Shown piece after piece: positions 7,300 through 13,358 of a stretch of DNA of 13,483 bases. The notes under the pieces are model-generated. The model saw only the letters and a program-made list of their open reading frames with translations. It was not told the origin of the DNA and did no database searches. Each line of letters starts with the position of its first letter. Within the stretch, counting starts at the first letter, position 1. The stretch covers positions 1 to 13,483 of the forward strand of contig CAZPFE010000012.1 of assembly GCA_964585805.1 (NCBI GenBank), given 5' to 3'. The DNA is from CAYLWZ01 sp964585805. Its GTDB lineage: Bacteria; Patescibacteriota; Minisyncoccia; Minisyncoccales; GWA2-38-27. A program made the position numbers and the translations under genes.

Positions 7300-7303
7300 A
7301 GAT

Positions 7304-8509
7304 ATGAAATTTAACTATCAAGCAAGAAATAAAGAAGGAGAAATACAAAGCGGAATAGTAGAAGCTTCTAATAGAGAGGCGGCTTTGGAAGTTTTAAGAT
7401 CCCATGATCTTTATCCAATTATGCTGGAGGAGAGAGAGGTTCCTTTTTATGCCAGAGAGTTGACTATTTTTCAAAAAGCAAGCAGGAAAGATTTAGTTGT
7501 TTTTTCGCGCCAACTGGCTATTATGCTTAAATCAAATGTTCCTATTGTTGAATCTTTGAGGACAATTGCAAAACAAACCAAAAAGGAAGATTTTAAAAAG
7601 AAGATTTTAAAAGTGGCAGAATCAATAGATGGAGGAAGTTCTTTTTCTGAGGCATTGGCCCAGTATCCTGATCTCTTTTCTCCTTTTTATGTCAATATGG
7701 TGAGAGCTGGAGAAGTTTCTGGTAAATTAACAGATATTTTTTCTTATCTGGCTGATTATTTAGAAAAAGAAGATTATTCCCGTTCAAAAATAAAAGGAGC
7801 AATGATTTATCCTGCTTTTGTATTATTAGTTTTTTTTGGAGTGGTTTCTTTGATAATAACTTATGTTATTCCTCAATTAGCGTCAGTTTTAAAATCTGCT
7901 AAAGTTGAACTTCCTCTAATTACAAGAATTGTTTTAGCTGTTTCTGATTTTTTGAGAAATCATATTTTACTGGTTGTTTTGTTTATTCTTTTATTAGCAG
8001 GAGGGTTAATTTTTCTATTCAAGAATAAAAAAGGAAAACAGATTTTAGGAAATTATTTGTTAGAAATTCCTTTAATAGGGTCATTTTTTAAAAAATATTA
8101 TCTTACTAGATTTGCTTTAAATCTTTCTACTCTTATTTCAGGCGGAATTCCTATTGACCAAGCTTTAGAAGTAACAGCTGATGTTGTTGGTAATGAAAAA
8201 TATAAAGAAATTATTTTAGCAGCTAAAGACGGTGTTAAAAGAGGAGAGAAATTAAGCGTTATTTTAGAATCTTATCCTAAATTTATCACACCTTTATTTT
8301 ACCAAATGACAGCGGTGGGGGAAAGAACAGGAAATATAGATTCTTCATTAAAAAATATTGTTACTTTTTACCAAAGAGAAATAGATCAAAATTTGGAAAG
8401 TTTTATTCAATTGTTAGAACCCTTATTTATTGTGGTGTTGGGAGGAGTGGTTGGAGGTTTAATGGCAGCGGTTTTAATTCCGCTTTACTCAATAGGCAAA
8501 GGATTTTAA
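7304..8509 (+). CDS. pilC: Type IV pilus inner-membrane platform protein PilC
   Basis: This 401-residue polytopic protein has two T2SSF domains. The first covers about 67-190 (FSRQLAIMLKSNVPI, GEVSG at 136-140). The second covers about 268-395 (LSTLISGGIPI, GERTGN at 339-344). Three membrane helices are evident at about 168-190, 220-239 and 373-396. PilC is the rotor-like platform on which PilB and PilT act to insert or remove pilins. Length and motif order match the family exactly. It follows pilT by 4 bp. The next gene is 116 bp away behind a possible promoter, so this is probably the last gene of its immediate unit, or read-through continues into the pilins. Confidence 0.96.
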   Translation: MKFNYQARNKEGEIQSGIVEASNREAALEVLRSHDLYPIMLEEREVPFYARELTIFQKASRKDLVVFSRQLAIMLKSNVPIVESLRTIAKQTKKEDFKKKILKVAESIDGGSSFSEALAQYPDLFSPFYVNMVRAGEVSGKLTDIFSYLADYLEKEDYSRSKIKGAMIYPAFVLLVFFGVVSLIITYVIPQLASVLKSAKVELPLITRIVLAVSDFLRNHILLVVLFILLLAGGLIFLFKNKKGKQILGNYLLEIPLIGSFFKKYYLTRFALNLSTLISGGIPIDQALEVTADVVGNEKYKEIILAAKDGVKRGEKLSVILESYPKFITPLFYQMTAVGERTGNIDSSLKNIVTFYQREIDQNLESFIQLLEPLFIVVLGGVVGGLMAAVLIPLYSIGKGF

Positions 8510-8556
8510 TTTAAGGATTTAGATATTGACTTTAAGGTTTCATTATTTAAAATGAA

Positions 8557-8562
8557 TATAAT
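8557..8562 (+). promoter_or_regulatory. Candidate promoter (-10 TATAAT) for the main pilin gene
   Basis: An exact TATAAT lies in the 116-bp gap between pilC and the first pilin and would give a leader of about 57 bases. TTGACT at 8526-8531 is a good -35 word but is 25 bp away, too far for a standard sigma-70 spacer. TTAAGG (8532-8537) would leave 19 bp. A separate strong promoter is expected for an abundant pilin, but the -35 is unresolved. Confidence 0.45.
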
Positions 8563-8625
8563 AGAAAAAATGTAAAGGTCGGGTAAATTTATAATTTAAT
8601 TTAGTTAAAAATTAATACTAAAAAA

Positions 8626-9030
8626 ATGTTAAAGAAAAACAAAGGTTTTACTTTAATTGAATTATTAGTCGTGATTGCAATTATTGGTATTTTATCAGCT
8701 ATTGTTTTGGTTTCGTTAGGTTCGGCGAGGAATAAGGCAAAAGATACAGCAATTAAGGCAGATTTAAGTAATTTAAGGTCAGCGGCTGAATTGTATGCAA
8801 TGGATCATCAGGAACACTATACTGGTTTTTGTACTGAGACAGGTGGTGACGCTCAAAGAGCGAAAGCTAATATTGAAGCTAATGGAGCAACTTGGCACTG
8901 TTATGATAGCGATTCTGCTTGGGCAGCATGTGCTGATCTGCAATCAAAGAGTAATTCTTACTTTTGTGTTGATTCAACAGGAGTGGCGAAGGAGACGACG
9001 AGTGTATGTAGTACAACCCATTGTCCATAA
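8626..9030 (+). CDS. Type IV prepilin, six-cysteine (probable major pilin)
   Basis: This 134-residue prepilin has a 7-residue leader MLKKNKG, then mature FTLIELLVVIAIIGILSAIV with Glu at +5: a textbook type III signal for PilD. The hydrophobic helix leads into SARNKAKDTAIKADLSNLRSAAELY, the alpha-1 C-terminal half. The globular part carries six cysteines (C69, C92, C102, C114, C128, C133), enough for three disulfides, and ends in CP. A similar six-cysteine plan recurs in the next pilin, so the two are paralogues. Short leader, own candidate promoter and first position in the pilin cluster make it the best major-pilin candidate, but which pilin dominates cannot be settled from sequence. It is richer in G and C than the minor pilins. 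The start is unambiguous. Confidence 0.93.
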   Translation: MLKKNKGFTLIELLVVIAIIGILSAIVLVSLGSARNKAKDTAIKADLSNLRSAAELYAMDHQEHYTGFCTETGGDAQRAKANIEANGATWHCYDSDSAWAACADLQSKSNSYFCVDSTGVAKETTSVCSTTHCP

Positions 9031-9038
9031 CTATAATT

Positions 9039-9062
9039 AGAATGTACTATAGAATGTACTAT
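9039..9062 (+). repeat. 12-bp perfect tandem duplication containing two start codons
   Basis: AGAATGTACTAT occurs twice in direct succession (9039-9050, 9051-9062). Each copy holds an in-frame ATG for the second pilin (9042 and 9054), giving MYYRMYY. Because the unit is a multiple of three, copy-number change would lengthen or shorten the leader peptide without breaking the frame. Confidence 0.9.
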
Positions 9063-9545
9063 TTAAAGATTGCCAGAAATAAGAAAATAAACCCTGCGTT
9101 TTATATCCAAGACGCAGGGTTTACTTTGATTGAATTGTTGGTAATTGTTTCTATTCTTGCTTTAATAGTTGCTGTTTTCTTAACTAATATGGAAAGAAAT
9201 AAAAATAACGCAAAAGACGCGGCAGTAAAATCTTCTTTGCTGGAAGTTCAGAAATCAGCAGAACTTTTATACAGCAACACAAAAAGTTATAAAGATGTTT
9301 GTGATTCAACGAACACAACCTTATCTGATGAAGGAGATTTTGGGAGAATTAAATCTTATATTGAAAAAAATAATGGAGTTAATGGGGTAATTGGTTGTAA
9401 GAGCACTCAAGATGAATATGCGGTTATTTCAAGTTTAAATTTAGGCGATTGTTGGTGTGTTGATTGGCAAGGAAAATCTAAAAAAGTTGTTTTAAATGGC
9501 GCTTCAGATTGTCGAGCAAGATTAACAACAACCTCCTGCCCTTAA
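9042..9545 (+). CDS. Type IV prepilin, six-cysteine, second pilin
   Basis: The mature protein starts FTLIELLVIVSILALIVAVF after a Gly, with Glu at +5, so it is a PilD substrate. The region NNAKDAAVKSSLLEVQKSAELLY aligns with the first pilin's KAKDTAIKADLSNLRSAAELY. The globular part again has six cysteines (in KDVC, IGC, GDCWC, SDC, SCP) and ends in CP, so the two are paralogues. Three starts are possible: ATG 9042 (26-residue leader, 167 aa total), ATG 9054 (22-residue leader), or TTG 9021 overlapping the previous stop. I chose ATG 9042; 9054 is equally plausible. The leader is unusually long and contains a GC-rich hairpin (9089-9122). The first pilin ends 11 bp upstream, so the genes are probably co-transcribed. 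Confidence 0.88.
   Translation: MYYRMYYLKIARNKKINPAFYIQDAGFTLIELLVIVSILALIVAVFLTNMERNKNNAKDAAVKSSLLEVQKSAELLYSNTKSYKDVCDSTNTTLSDEGDFGRIKSYIEKNNGVNGVIGCKSTQDEYAVISSLNLGDCWCVDWQGKSKKVVLNGASDCRARLTTTSCP
9089..9122 (+). promoter_or_regulatory. GC-rich stem-loop inside the second pilin leader
   Basis: AAACCCTGCGT (9089-9099) pairs perfectly with ACGCAGGGTTT (9112-9122) over 11 bp around a 12-nt loop. It lies in the codons for the leader peptide just before the prepilin cleavage site. In mRNA it would be a strong structure 27-47 bases after the two possible start codons. It could limit translation or transcript passage between the pilins, or be a small inserted repeat. Only the complementarity is observed. 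Confidence 0.6.
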
Positions 9546-9553
9546 ATAATAAT

Positions 9554-10384
9554 ATGAGCATTTTTTATTTAATTATTTTTATTTTTGGCTTGGTTATTGG
9601 AAGTTTTTTGAATTGTGTAATTTTTCGGCTTGAAGAAAAGAAGAGTTTTTTAAAAGGTCGTTCCTTTTGTCCTAACTGCAGACATCCTTTAACTTGGAAA
9701 GATTTAATTCCGGTTTTTAGTTTTTTAATTTTGCAAGGAAAATGCCGTTATTGCGGCAAAAAAATATCAATTCAATATCCTTTAGTAGAAATATCAACAG
9801 GATTAATATTTTTACTGATTTTTAATTATCAACTTTCAACTCTTCAATTTTCTTCTTTTAAGTATCAATTTTTGTTTTCTATTTTTTATCTTTTAATTAT
9901 TAGTTCTTTTTTAATTATTATCTTTGTTTATGATTTAGAGCATTATATTATTCCCGATAAAATAATATGGCCAGCAATTATAATTACTGGGATTTATAAC
10001 TTGCAATTTTCAATTTCAAATGGATTTTCAATTTTTAGTTTGCGAAATTTTTTTATTTATCCTTTATTAGCAGGAATAGGAGCAAGTAGTTTTTTCTTTT
10101 TAATCTGGTTTTTTTCTCAGGGTAAATGGATGGGATTTGGTGATGTTAAATTAGCTTTTTTGATGGGTTTGATACTTGGTTTCCCAAAAATCATTTTGGC
10201 TATATTTTTTTCTTCGTTTATTGGTGCTATAATAGGAATAGGTTTGGTTATGTTTAAAAAGAAAGATTTAAAGAGCGAAATTCCTTTTGGACCTTTTTTA
10301 GTTAGCGGTACATTTATTGCTATGTTTTGGGGACAGCAGATTATTGATTTTTATTTTAGATTAATTAATTCAACCTTTTTATGA
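9554..10384 (+). CDS. pilD: Prepilin peptidase / N-methyltransferase PilD
   Basis: This 276-residue polytopic membrane enzyme cleaves prepilin leaders after Gly and methylates the new N-terminal Phe. The N-terminal GSFLNCVIFRLEE segment and zinc-type pairs C39/C42 and C64/C67 mark the methyltransferase part. The aspartyl protease residues are D127 (VYDLEHYIIPDK) and D197 (GFGDVKLAFLMG). About seven or eight membrane helices are visible. ATG 9554 is the right start, giving the usual short N-terminal helix; upstream in-frame codons lie inside the preceding pilin gene. The gap after that pilin is 8 bp. The stop TGA overlaps the next ATG (ATGA), so translation is probably coupled to the following minor pilin. 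Two loops are encoded by repetitive AT-rich stretches (about 9824-9880 and 9999-10037). Confidence 0.95.
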   Translation: MSIFYLIIFIFGLVIGSFLNCVIFRLEEKKSFLKGRSFCPNCRHPLTWKDLIPVFSFLILQGKCRYCGKKISIQYPLVEISTGLIFLLIFNYQLSTLQFSSFKYQFLFSIFYLLIISSFLIIIFVYDLEHYIIPDKIIWPAIIITGIYNLQFSISNGFSIFSLRNFFIYPLLAGIGASSFFFLIWFFSQGKWMGFGDVKLAFLMGLILGFPKIILAIFFSSFIGAIIGIGLVMFKKKDLKSEIPFGPFLVSGTFIAMFWGQQIIDFYFRLINSTFL

Positions 10385-10926
10385 GTTTTAAAAATTTTTT
10401 TAAAAAAATAAATCTAAGTAAAGGTTTTACTTTGACAGAGTTATTAGTGGTGACTTCTATTATACTAATTTTGACCGTTGTTGTTTTAGCAAGTTATAAG
10501 TTTTTTCAGTCAGGAATTTTTCTTCAGCAATCAACAAATAGATTGATTCAGGATATTAGACGAATGGAAGGAATGGCAATTGCGGCTCAAGAGTGGAGTT
10601 CTTGCGATCCAAAAAATTACAAATATAGTTATGGTGTTTATTTTAATTCCTCATCTCAAGATTCTTATATTTTATTTGCTGATTGTAATAATAATAAGAA
10701 TTATGATGGGAATGATGATATAATAGAAAAAGTAAAATTGGACAAAGACATTATTATTAGCAGTTTATCTGCTAATTCGTTGAGTATAGTTTTTTCTCCG
10801 CCTGATCCAGAGGTAGATATTAACCCTTCTTCTGATGAAGCAGAAATTACTCTTTCAGATAATAAGGGAAGGTCTAAAAAAGTGATAATAAATAAAGCAG
10901 GATTGATAGCAATTGGGGCAGAATAA
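10381..10926 (+). CDS. Minor prepilin, GspH/FimT-like
   Basis: This 181-residue prepilin has a 15-residue leader ending LSKG, then FTLTELLVVTSIILILTVVV with Glu at +5. After the helix comes FLQQSTNRLIQDIRRMEGMAIAAQ, the pattern of GspH/FimT minor pilins, followed by a beta-rich domain. It has only two cysteines, unlike the pilins upstream. An Asp/Asn-rich loop at 101-113 (DCNNNKNYDGNDD) has ligands at positions 1, 3, 5, 7, 9 and 12, as in calcium loops. GspH-type pilins join the priming complex at the fibre tip. The start codon overlaps the pilD stop by ATGA, so no separate ribosome entry is needed. Prepilin identity is certain; the subtype comes from motif and gene order. Confidence 0.9.
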   Translation: MSFKNFFKKINLSKGFTLTELLVVTSIILILTVVVLASYKFFQSGIFLQQSTNRLIQDIRRMEGMAIAAQEWSSCDPKNYKYSYGVYFNSSSQDSYILFADCNNNKNYDGNDDIIEKVKLDKDIIISSLSANSLSIVFSPPDPEVDINPSSDEAEITLSDNKGRSKKVIINKAGLIAIGAE

Positions 10927-10984
10927 AAACAAAAACAACTGAGAGATAAAGTTATATTTATTATTTATTTAACAAGAAAGAAAA

Positions 10985-11524
10985 ATGAAAAAGATTTTTA
11001 AAATAAAAAATAATAGTAATCGCAGTAATAAAGGATTTACTCTTTTAGAAGTAATTTTTGCTATGTTCGTTCTTTTAATAGGTGTATTAGGGGTTTATAT
11101 TTTAATTCAGGATAATATTTCTAAATCCCGTCAATCTTCTTTTCACTTAACTGCTGCTTATCTTGCTCAGGAAGGGGTGGAAATTATTAGGAATTTAAGG
11201 GATCAAAATTGGCTAAAAGGAAAAAAAGAGTGGGATACAGGAATAGGAGATTGTAATGGTGAGAATTTTTATCAGCTTCAATATGATGATTCTGCTTTAG
11301 GAACCTGTGGAAATCAAGATATGCATTTAAAGATTATAAACAATCAGTATTATGGTTATAGAGGGACAGGAAATGTAACTCCGTTTATTAGAGAAATAAG
11401 AATTGCTCATAATGGAGATGACGAAATAGATGTGGAGGTAAAAGTTTATTGGGATTATAAAGGAGAAAGAAAAGGACCAGTTACTGTTAAAGAAAAACTG
11501 TATAATTGGCGTTATACAGAGTAA
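10985..11524 (+). CDS. Minor prepilin, GspI/PilV-like
   Basis: This 179-residue prepilin has a 17-residue basic leader ending NKG, then FTLLEVIFAMFVLLIGVLGVY with Glu at +5. The following SSFHLTAAYLAQEGVEIIRNLRDQNW is typical of GspI/PilV proteins in this type of locus (LAQEGVEIIRNLRD). The beta-rich remainder ends in KEKLYNWRYTE and has two cysteines. It would be a priming-complex partner of the GspJ-like pilin next door. A 58-bp AT-rich gap separates it from the previous gene. The leader has purine-rich AAGAAAGAAAA but no true GGAG. The assignment as a prepilin is firm; the subclass is by resemblance and order (H, I, J). Confidence 0.9.
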   Translation: MKKIFKIKNNSNRSNKGFTLLEVIFAMFVLLIGVLGVYILIQDNISKSRQSSFHLTAAYLAQEGVEIIRNLRDQNWLKGKKEWDTGIGDCNGENFYQLQYDDSALGTCGNQDMHLKIINNQYYGYRGTGNVTPFIREIRIAHNGDDEIDVEVKVYWDYKGERKGPVTVKEKLYNWRYTE

Positions 11525-11546
11525 TTTTTATTTTTAGTTTTAATTT

Positions 11547-12110
11547 ATGAAAAAGATTAATTTTTATAATTTAATAAAGAAAAAAAATAGGGAAGACGGC
11601 TTTACCTTAGTAGATATTTTAGTGGCAGTGGCTGTTTTTTCTATTGTTATAAGTATAAGCGTAAATCTTTTTGTATCAGGAATTCGTATTTATGAATATC
11701 AATTAAAAAATCAACTTCTTTTAAGTCAGGTTAGTTATGCGATGGAATATATGAGTCGTTCTTTAAGAATGGCTAAGAAAGATGAGAATGGATCTTGTAT
11801 TACTTCAGGATATAATTATGAAATTACTGATCGGAATGGTGTAAGATTTATCAATTCCAATAATGATGAATGCTGGGAATTTTTTTTAGAAAAAAACCAT
11901 TTAAAAGTAGATAGGAATGGTAAAATATATGATTTGACGGGTAATTCTTTGAAAGTTAATTCTTTTAATATTGTTTTGATAGGTGATAGTTTTCAACAAC
12001 AGCCGCGAGTGACATTTTTTTTAGATGTTCAGGCAAATGCGCCTAATTTATCTACTGTTCCTAAGTTGAAAATTCAAACTACTGTTTCTGAAAGAAACCT
12101 TAATTTTTAA
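11547..12110 (+). CDS. Minor prepilin, GspJ/PilW-like, with Asp at +5
   Basis: This 187-residue prepilin has an 18-residue leader ending REDG, then FTLVDILVAVAVFSIVISISV. Position +5 is Asp (D23 of the precursor, codon GAT at 11613-11615) instead of the nearly invariant Glu. The continuation YEYQLKNQLLLSQVSYAMEYMSRSLRMA is the hallmark of GspJ/PilW minor pilins (long alpha-1 with a MEYMSRSLRMA-type end). A beta-rich domain follows with two cysteines. It lies 22 bp after the GspI-like gene and closes the pilin cluster. No GspK/PilX gene follows; the next gene is a tRNA. The T-rich leader before ATG has no Shine-Dalgarno sequence. Confidence 0.9.
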   Translation: MKKINFYNLIKKKNREDGFTLVDILVAVAVFSIVISISVNLFVSGIRIYEYQLKNQLLLSQVSYAMEYMSRSLRMAKKDENGSCITSGYNYEITDRNGVRFINSNNDECWEFFLEKNHLKVDRNGKIYDLTGNSLKVNSFNIVLIGDSFQQQPRVTFFLDVQANAPNLSTVPKLKIQTTVSERNLNF

Positions 12111-12116
12111 TTTTGT

Positions 12117-12152
12117 CAAATCCCTTGATTTGTTTATTTAATGTGTTAAAAT
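12117..12152 (+). promoter_or_regulatory. tRNA-Val promoter overlapped by a short dyad
   Basis: -35 TTGATT (12125-12130), 16-bp spacer, extended -10 TGTTAAAAT (12144-12152, hexamer 12147-12152). Transcription would start a few bases before the tRNA at 12163. A perfect 6-bp dyad, CAAATC (12117-12122) and GATTTG (12127-12132), covers the -35. It could be an operator or a weak 3' structure for the pilin mRNA. The promoter is well supported; the dyad's role is unknown. Confidence 0.65.
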
Positions 12153-12162
12153 CGAGATTTAA

Positions 12163-12236
12163 GGGCGGTTAGCTCAGTTGGCTAGAGCGTCTCGGTGACA
12201 TCGAGAAGGTCACAGGTTCAAGTCCTGTACCGCCCA
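12163..12236 (+). tRNA. tRNA-Val (anticodon GAC)
   Basis: A complete 74-nt cloverleaf: acceptor GGGCGGT/ACCGCCC, D stem GCTC/GAGC, anticodon stem TCTCG/CGAGA with loop GTGACAT, T stem ACAGG/CCTGT with loop TTCAAGT, discriminator A at 12236. The anticodon is GAC (12197-12199), reading GUC and GUU valine codons. CCA is not encoded (CTA follows), so a CCA-adding enzyme is required. Base 32 is G, where a pyrimidine is usual. It has its own promoter and a likely terminator downstream. Confidence 0.97.
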
Positions 12237-12303
12237 CTAAAATCGGTAGAGATGTTATTTGACTATGTCTTACTGCAAAGATAAATATGATAAGTATTTA
12301 GGG

Positions 12304-12322
12304 ACGGCGAGAAGCCGTTTTT
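12304..12322 (+). terminator. Probable intrinsic terminator after tRNA-Val
   Basis: ACGGC (12304-12308), loop GAGAA, GCCGT (12314-12318), running into five T residues (12318-12322). The stem is only 5 bp but GC-rich in AT-rich DNA and can be lengthened by G-T pairs. It sits 68 bp after the tRNA and 28 bp before the next ATG, so it would end the tRNA transcript or act in the leader of the next gene. Confidence 0.6.
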
Positions 12323-12349
12323 ATTATGTCTAATTAAAATTTTTAAGAT

Positions 12350-13309
12350 ATGGGAAATTTAAAAAGAATACCTAAATGGATAATGAAATATAATGAAATT
12401 TTGGCTATTTATGACGAGCAAGCAGATAAAGTAATGCTGATTGAAGATTATGGTCCAGAGAAGGGGTTTTTTATTGAGGCTTGGCGTTATCACCATTTCC
12501 CGCGGACTTCTAAATTAGTGGAGAAGTCATATCGCGAAGGCAGTAAAACAATTTTTATTTTATCTCCCGGTAAAGTAAAACTAAATTTAATTCCTTCTTT
12601 TGCTCCAATTGGAATTTCAGAATGTAAAGTTAATAAAAATCAAATAGAAATAGTTTATGAAGGGTACGGAGGAGGAGGTGTAAGCGCTAGTTATTCGCGA
12701 GGATTAGCAAAAGGAGTTCTTCAATCCAAAGTTATTAGAAAGAGTGGAGGGAGAGGATTAGGTAAAGGAAAGATTGTTCTGCCTAAAAATTATTTTATCC
12801 TTATCGCTATTGATGATACTGATAATGAAAAAGAAGGGGCAACTTATGCTTTAGTCCACAATATTTCTAATCTTTTAATTAAAAAAGAGCCTGTAAGATA
12901 TCTTACTCATGGAAATATTCAGCTTTATCCTTATAATCCTCATAAGACGGCTAATTGTTTCAGCACGGTAGTTGGTTTTTCTTACAAGGATAGATCTTTA
13001 AAGGAGAAGATTATAAATTTTTTTGTCAAACAACTTAAAAAATACACTTTAAGCAAAGAAACAGCAATGGTTGTGTATGATGGTTTTTATTTACCTCAAC
13101 CTTTAATTGATCTTTCTTATGCTTTGAAATTTCATTTTTTTGATGATATTGAGAAAATAAGAGAAATTGCTAAAAAGAATAAAGTAGAAGTTTATGAAAT
13201 TACTGGGGAAAGGGGTATAATTGGCGCAATGGGAGCTTTAGGGCTTTATGATAATCCTGAATTTGCCTCAAGTTTGCCTAAGGGATATACACATCCTATT
13301 TATTTATAA
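12350..13309 (+). CDS. Methanogenesis marker 11 / TiaS-like DDTD-motif protein
   Basis: This 319-residue soluble protein resembles, from memory of the family, archaeal 'methanogenesis marker protein 11'. That family shares a DDTD-type motif with TiaS, the archaeal tRNA-Ile2 agmatidine synthetase. Seen here: an N-terminal segment (YNEILAIYDEQADKVMLIEDYG), a Gly-rich stretch (about 105-141, YGGGG, SGGRGLGKGK), the motif IAIDDTDNEKEGAT (D155, D156, D158), then LVHNISNLL and NIQLYPYNPHKTANCFST. The C-terminus includes GERGIIGAMGALGLYDNPE. There is no zinc ribbon or OB domain of full TiaS. The reaction is unknown. Bacteria normally make lysidine with TilS, so an archaeal-type protein here is unexpected. 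ATG 12350 is used; ATG 12383 (residue 12) is possible and closer to the conserved start. There is no operon link to the pilus genes. Family call moderate, function unassigned. Confidence 0.65.
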   Translation: MGNLKRIPKWIMKYNEILAIYDEQADKVMLIEDYGPEKGFFIEAWRYHHFPRTSKLVEKSYREGSKTIFILSPGKVKLNLIPSFAPIGISECKVNKNQIEIVYEGYGGGGVSASYSRGLAKGVLQSKVIRKSGGRGLGKGKIVLPKNYFILIAIDDTDNEKEGATYALVHNISNLLIKKEPVRYLTHGNIQLYPYNPHKTANCFSTVVGFSYKDRSLKEKIINFFVKQLKKYTLSKETAMVVYDGFYLPQPLIDLSYALKFHFFDDIEKIREIAKKNKVEVYEITGERGIIGAMGALGLYDNPEFASSLPKGYTHPIYL

Positions 13310-13358
13310 AGCGTAAAACCCAAAGCTACAGCGCAAAGCGCAAAACTTATTAAATCCT
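13310..13358. repeat. GCG-containing part of the right-end repeat
   Basis: Immediately after the last gene, CGTAAAACCCAAAGC and GCGCAAAGCGCAAAAC resemble the reverse complement of 231-250 (ACGCAAAACTCAAAGCGCAA), with an indel. GCGC-AAA-GCGC (13331-13341) is a small perfect dyad. It appears to be the continuation of the AT-rich repeat that follows. Confidence 0.6.

Noticed and set aside
8795..9040. 81-residue plus-strand frame overlapping the first pilin
   Set aside because: Shifted frame of a pilin with clear signal peptide and cysteine pattern; the frame has no motif.
9021..9041. TTG start for the second pilin
   Set aside because: It overlaps the stop of the first pilin and adds seven residues to an already long leader; ATG 9042 or 9054 is preferred.
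9509..9553. Upstream TTG start for PilD
   Set aside because: It lies within the second pilin gene and adds a polar, Asn-rich tail; ATG 9554 gives the usual PilD N-terminus.
12259..12291. Promoter TTGACT/TATGAT for the last gene
   Set aside because: Spacing is 21 bp; with a 17-bp spacer the -10 becomes TAAATA, a poor match, and a terminator-like hairpin would follow at once.
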